Origin: Prevotellaceae bacterium UBA3849
GTDB lineage: Bacteria > Bacteroidota > Bacteroidia > Bacteroidales > Bacteroidaceae
Direction: 5' to 3'
DNA: 6,401 bases
NCBI GenBank assembly: GCA_002392645.1
Contig: DGHL01000073.1
Coordinates: 1 to 6,401, forward strand
Of this stretch, positions 4,162 to 6,401 are shown one piece after another. The notes beneath the pieces were generated by a model. That model had not been told where the DNA came from and searched no databases. It worked only from the letters and a program-made list of their open reading frames with translations. Position numbers and translations under genes: made by a program. Numbering within the stretch: position 1 is the stretch's first letter; every line of letters begins with the position of its first letter.

Positions 4162-6059
4162 GGATATTCAAGAAACTTGACATTTTCATGCTGCGACAGT
4201 TTATGATGCTGTTCGCAGGCACGTTCTTCATCAGCCTTTTTGTGCTGATGATGCAATTCTTGTGGCGTTACGTTGACGAGCTCATAGGCAAGGGACTGTC
4301 TATGGAAGTGCTGGCACAGTTCTTCTGGTACATGGGACTGATGCTCGTACCGCAGGCTTTCCCTCTGGCCATATTGCTGGCGTCGCTCATCACACTCGGC
4401 AACCTCGGTGAGAGTTCCGAACTGACAGCCATAAAGGCATCCGGCATATCGCTGCTAAAGAGTCTGCGAGGACTTATCATAGTTTCATGCCTCATAGCGG
4501 TATGCTCATTCATATTCCAGAATAACGTAGGACCAATGGCTAACGTACAGCTGCGCCAGCTGCTGCTGTCAATGAAGCAGAAGAGTCCGGAACTGGAGAT
4601 TCCTGAGGAAATATTCTACGGAGGCATACCTAACTGTAACCTCTACGTACAACATAAAGACCTTGACAAAGGCATGCTATACGGTGTCATGATATACCGT
4701 ATGACAGGCAGTTTCGAAGATGCTGCCATTATACTTGCTGACTCCGGCAGGTTGCAGTCAACAGCCGACAAGCAGCACCTTAAGCTTTCGCTCTACAGCG
4801 GTGAGTGGTTCGAAAACATGCGCTCGCAGGAACTGCAGGGCAATGCCAGCGTGCCATACCGTCGTGAGTCGTTCATGAGCAAGGTCATAATACTCGATTT
4901 CGACAACGGATTCAACCTCGCTGAGGCATCAGGCATATCACAGATGGCTGCCGCACAGAGTCTGCCACAGCTGATACAGCGCATAGACTCCATACATGCC
5001 GTAGGCGACAGCGTAGGACAACGCGTGGCTGCCGACATCAGAACGGCTGTATTCCAAACCCCGAAGATATCACGTGCAGACTCTCTGCGAGCCCTTGACC
5101 TTGCAAAGCGTGGCAAGGTAAACTACGACTCCTTGTTTGCAAAACTCTCCGTGGAGAGGCAGCGCGACATATTACAACGCGCGAACAGCCGTATAGAAAT
5201 GGAGAAGATGGACACAGAGTTCAGGAGCATGGCTGCACAAGACTACAACCAAAGGGAACGAGAATACAAGATAGAGATACTCAACAAGTTCGTGCTCTCA
5301 CTCACGTGTATTATATTCTTCTTCATCGGAGCATCACTCGGAGCCATTATACGAAAGGGCGGACTCGGCGTTCCGGTGATAATATCGGTGCTGGTGTTCA
5401 TCGTTTTCTATATACTCGACAACACTGGCTACCGCATGGCACGACAGGGATCATGGACAATAGCCTTCGGAAAGGGACTTGCACTTGCCGTGCTCGTGCC
5501 ACTCGCGACATTCGTGACATACAAGGCGAACAAAGACTCCGTGGTATTCAACATGGACGCATACCGCTTGTTCTTCATACGACTGTTCGGCCTGCGACAG
5601 AAGCGCAGCATAGTATCAAAGGAGGTTATCATTACCGACCCGGACTATCAGCGCGACGCAGAGCGACTGGCTGCCATCAGCGACATGGCTCGTCAATATT
5701 CTGAGGAGCATCATCTCGTAAGACTGCCGAACCCTATCAACGTATTCTTCCGCTATCAGCCTGACAACGTGATAGAGCAGATAGTAGCGGAACTGGAAAG
5801 TGTGATAGAAGACCTCGGAAACACACGCGACCGTTACGTGCTGTCGTACCTCAACCAATATCCGGTGATATCTGAAAAGGCGCATACTCGCCTCTTCAAC
5901 CGCCAATGGCTCAACGTGGCTTCTGCCATAGTGCTGCCGCTCGGCATTATATTATATATAAGGATGTGTCGCTTCCGACTACGTCTGTACCGTGACCTTA
6001 AACAGGTGCGCAGCATCAACGACAATATGATAGGGCGCATAGCCGAAATGAAGCCATAG
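4158..6059 (+). CDS. LptF/LptG (YjgP/YjgQ) family LPS-export permease, extended form
   Basis: This 633-residue inner-membrane protein is the permease half of the Lpt ABC transporter that extracts lipopolysaccharide and passes it to the periplasmic bridge. Three N-terminal membrane segments (about 15-36, 58-82, 103-121) include the family motif LGESSELTAIKASGISLLK (83-101), the region that contacts the LptB ATPase. A periplasmic beta-jellyroll region follows (about 125-255), then a charged helical insert (about 268-372), and three more membrane segments (376-397, 404-421, 436-455). E. coli LptF and LptG are about 360 residues. The excess here is the insert plus a C-terminal extension of about 175 residues with a likely seventh hydrophobic segment (586-603). 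The GTG start overlaps the upstream stop by GTGA and gives the normal family N-terminus; the next in-frame ATG, at codon 11, would cut into the first amphipathic helix. F versus G cannot be decided, so no symbol is given. Confidence 0.88.
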   Translation: MRIFKKLDIFMLRQFMMLFAGTFFISLFVLMMQFLWRYVDELIGKGLSMEVLAQFFWYMGLMLVPQAFPLAILLASLITLGNLGESSELTAIKASGISLLKSLRGLIIVSCLIAVCSFIFQNNVGPMANVQLRQLLLSMKQKSPELEIPEEIFYGGIPNCNLYVQHKDLDKGMLYGVMIYRMTGSFEDAAIILADSGRLQSTADKQHLKLSLYSGEWFENMRSQELQGNASVPYRRESFMSKVIILDFDNGFNLAEASGISQMAAAQSLPQLIQRIDSIHAVGDSVGQRVAADIRTAVFQTPKISRADSLRALDLAKRGKVNYDSLFAKLSVERQRDILQRANSRIEMEKMDTEFRSMAAQDYNQREREYKIEILNKFVLSLTCIIFFFIGASLGAIIRKGGLGVPVIISVLVFIVFYILDNTGYRMARQGSWTIAFGKGLALAVLVPLATFVTYKANKDSVVFNMDAYRLFFIRLFGLRQKRSIVSKEVIITDPDYQRDAERLAAISDMARQYSEEHHLVRLPNPINVFFRYQPDNVIEQIVAELESVIEDLGNTRDRYVLSYLNQYPVISEKAHTRLFNRQWLNVASAIVLPLGIILYIRMCRFRLRLYRDLKQVRSINDNMIGRIAEMKP

Positions 6060-6092
6060 CATAAGCAACGACATATACAAACATAAATATAT

Positions 6093-6283
6093 GGTGGGTT
6101 CTAATAATTCCCACTGTCAGATTTTTGAATTTGTTTCGAGGGCAAAATGTTAACTGATAAGGGAGCATAGCGGGCTATGTGACCGCAGAAGCTAGCAGTT
6201 TGCACCAAAAGAAAACAAAAATATGACATAATGTTATTCATGTAATTAACTAATTTAACTCGTGGGAATTTTTAGAACCCACC
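6093..6283 (-). repeat. 191-bp TIR-bearing repeat element, right copy (inverted)
   Basis: This is the second copy of the element at 15-206, in opposite orientation. Its ends, GGTGGGTTCTAATAATTCCC at 6093-6112 and the complement of 6262-6283, match at 21 of 22 positions. The core 6134-6185 is the complement of 114-165 with one difference, and the palindrome CATAGCGGGCTATG lies at 6166-6179. No target duplication is visible (ATAT on the left, TTTA on the right). It begins 33 bp after the permease stop and ends about 40 bp before an intrinsic terminator, so it probably lies in the permease transcript's 3' untranslated region. Confidence 0.85.
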
Positions 6284-6323
6284 TTTAATCAGTAATATTA
6301 CATCAAGGTTATAATGATACGAT

Positions 6324-6364
6324 TCCAAGGGATAGGATGCTGATTCTTATTCCTTGGATTTTTT
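6324..6364 (+). terminator. Rho-independent terminator
   Basis: TCCAAGGGATA (6324-6334) pairs with TATTCCTTGGA (6348-6358) to form an 11-bp stem with a single G-U pair and a 13-nt loop, followed at once by six T residues (6359-6364). The T-run lies only on the plus-strand 3' side, so it ends rightward transcription. The nearest upstream plus-strand gene is the permease, whose stop is about 265 bp away; the element at 6093-6283 lies between. No other gene is visible between 6060 and 6401. Confidence 0.8.
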
Positions 6365-6401
6365 GTAAGACCTTGCAACATTCGATTGTAGTAGCACCTG
6401 T

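Noticed and set aside
3951..4256. Minus-strand open frame of 101 codons over the small Lys-rich ORF
   Set aside because: It runs through the inverted repeat and into the permease gene; its Leu/Phe-rich composition is simply the complement of Lys/Glu codons.
4793..5116. Minus-strand open frames opposite the permease gene (also 4268-4513, 5429-5632, 5616-5906, 5834-6040)
   Set aside because: These are shadows of a well-supported permease frame, with no recognisable domains.
6085..6291. Target duplication around the right element copy
   Set aside because: Flanks AAATATAT and TTTAATCA do not match at any length from 2 to 9 bp.
6309..6401. C-terminus of a gene entering from the right edge on the minus strand
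   Set aside because: Three minus frames are open from the edge (stops at 6347-6349, 6309-6311 and just beyond the terminator), so openness is uninformative in this A/T-rich stretch. The frame ending ARSYKKSKE is plausible as a protein tail, but nothing identifies it.

Overview
The window reads as chromosomal DNA from a Bacteroidota bacterium, probably Prevotella-like. The evidence is two promoters of the Bacteroidota type (-33 TTTG, -7 TAnnTTTG) between the divergent antiporter and AICAR transformylase genes, start codons preceded by A/T-rich leaders rather than strong Shine-Dalgarno sites, a stand-alone AICAR transformylase, an unusually long LptF/LptG permease, and a small four-helix-bundle gene inside AATTGA-type repeats. 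The genus is an inference; no rRNA or marker gene is present.

Layout: (1) 15-206 is a 192-bp element with terminal inverted repeats that ends directly before the start codon of a DUF1294 membrane protein (207-488). A DUF2007 protein (505-708) follows in the same operon. (2) An NhaC-family Na+/H+ antiporter (709-1983, minus) converges on that pair with directly abutting stop codons. (3) A 145-bp divergent promoter region (1984-2128) serves the antiporter and a purH-like gene that has only the AICAR formyltransferase domain (2129-3310). (4) 3315-3963 is a compact unit bounded by 41-bp inverted repeats (39/41 identical). It contains a four-helix-bundle (S23/IVS-like) gene at 3414-3782 and a decayed, internally deleted second copy of the same module. 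(5) A small Lys-rich ORF (3976-4161) overlaps by GTGA with a large LptF/LptG-like permease (4158-6059). (6) The 342-bp stretch after the permease has no convincing gene. It holds a second copy of the 190-bp element in opposite orientation (6093-6283) and a strong intrinsic terminator (6324-6364).

The core genes are ordinary housekeeping or envelope functions: ion homeostasis, purine synthesis and lipopolysaccharide export. The interest lies in the repeats. Two copies of a short TIR element in inverted orientation bracket about 5.9 kb. The left copy has a candidate ATGA target duplication that would recreate the start codon of the gene it precedes. A separate gene-bearing TIR unit has been placed in front of the permease operon, with its repeat ending 12 bp before the first start codon. 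No complete defence system, CRISPR array, transposase, tRNA or rRNA is visible.
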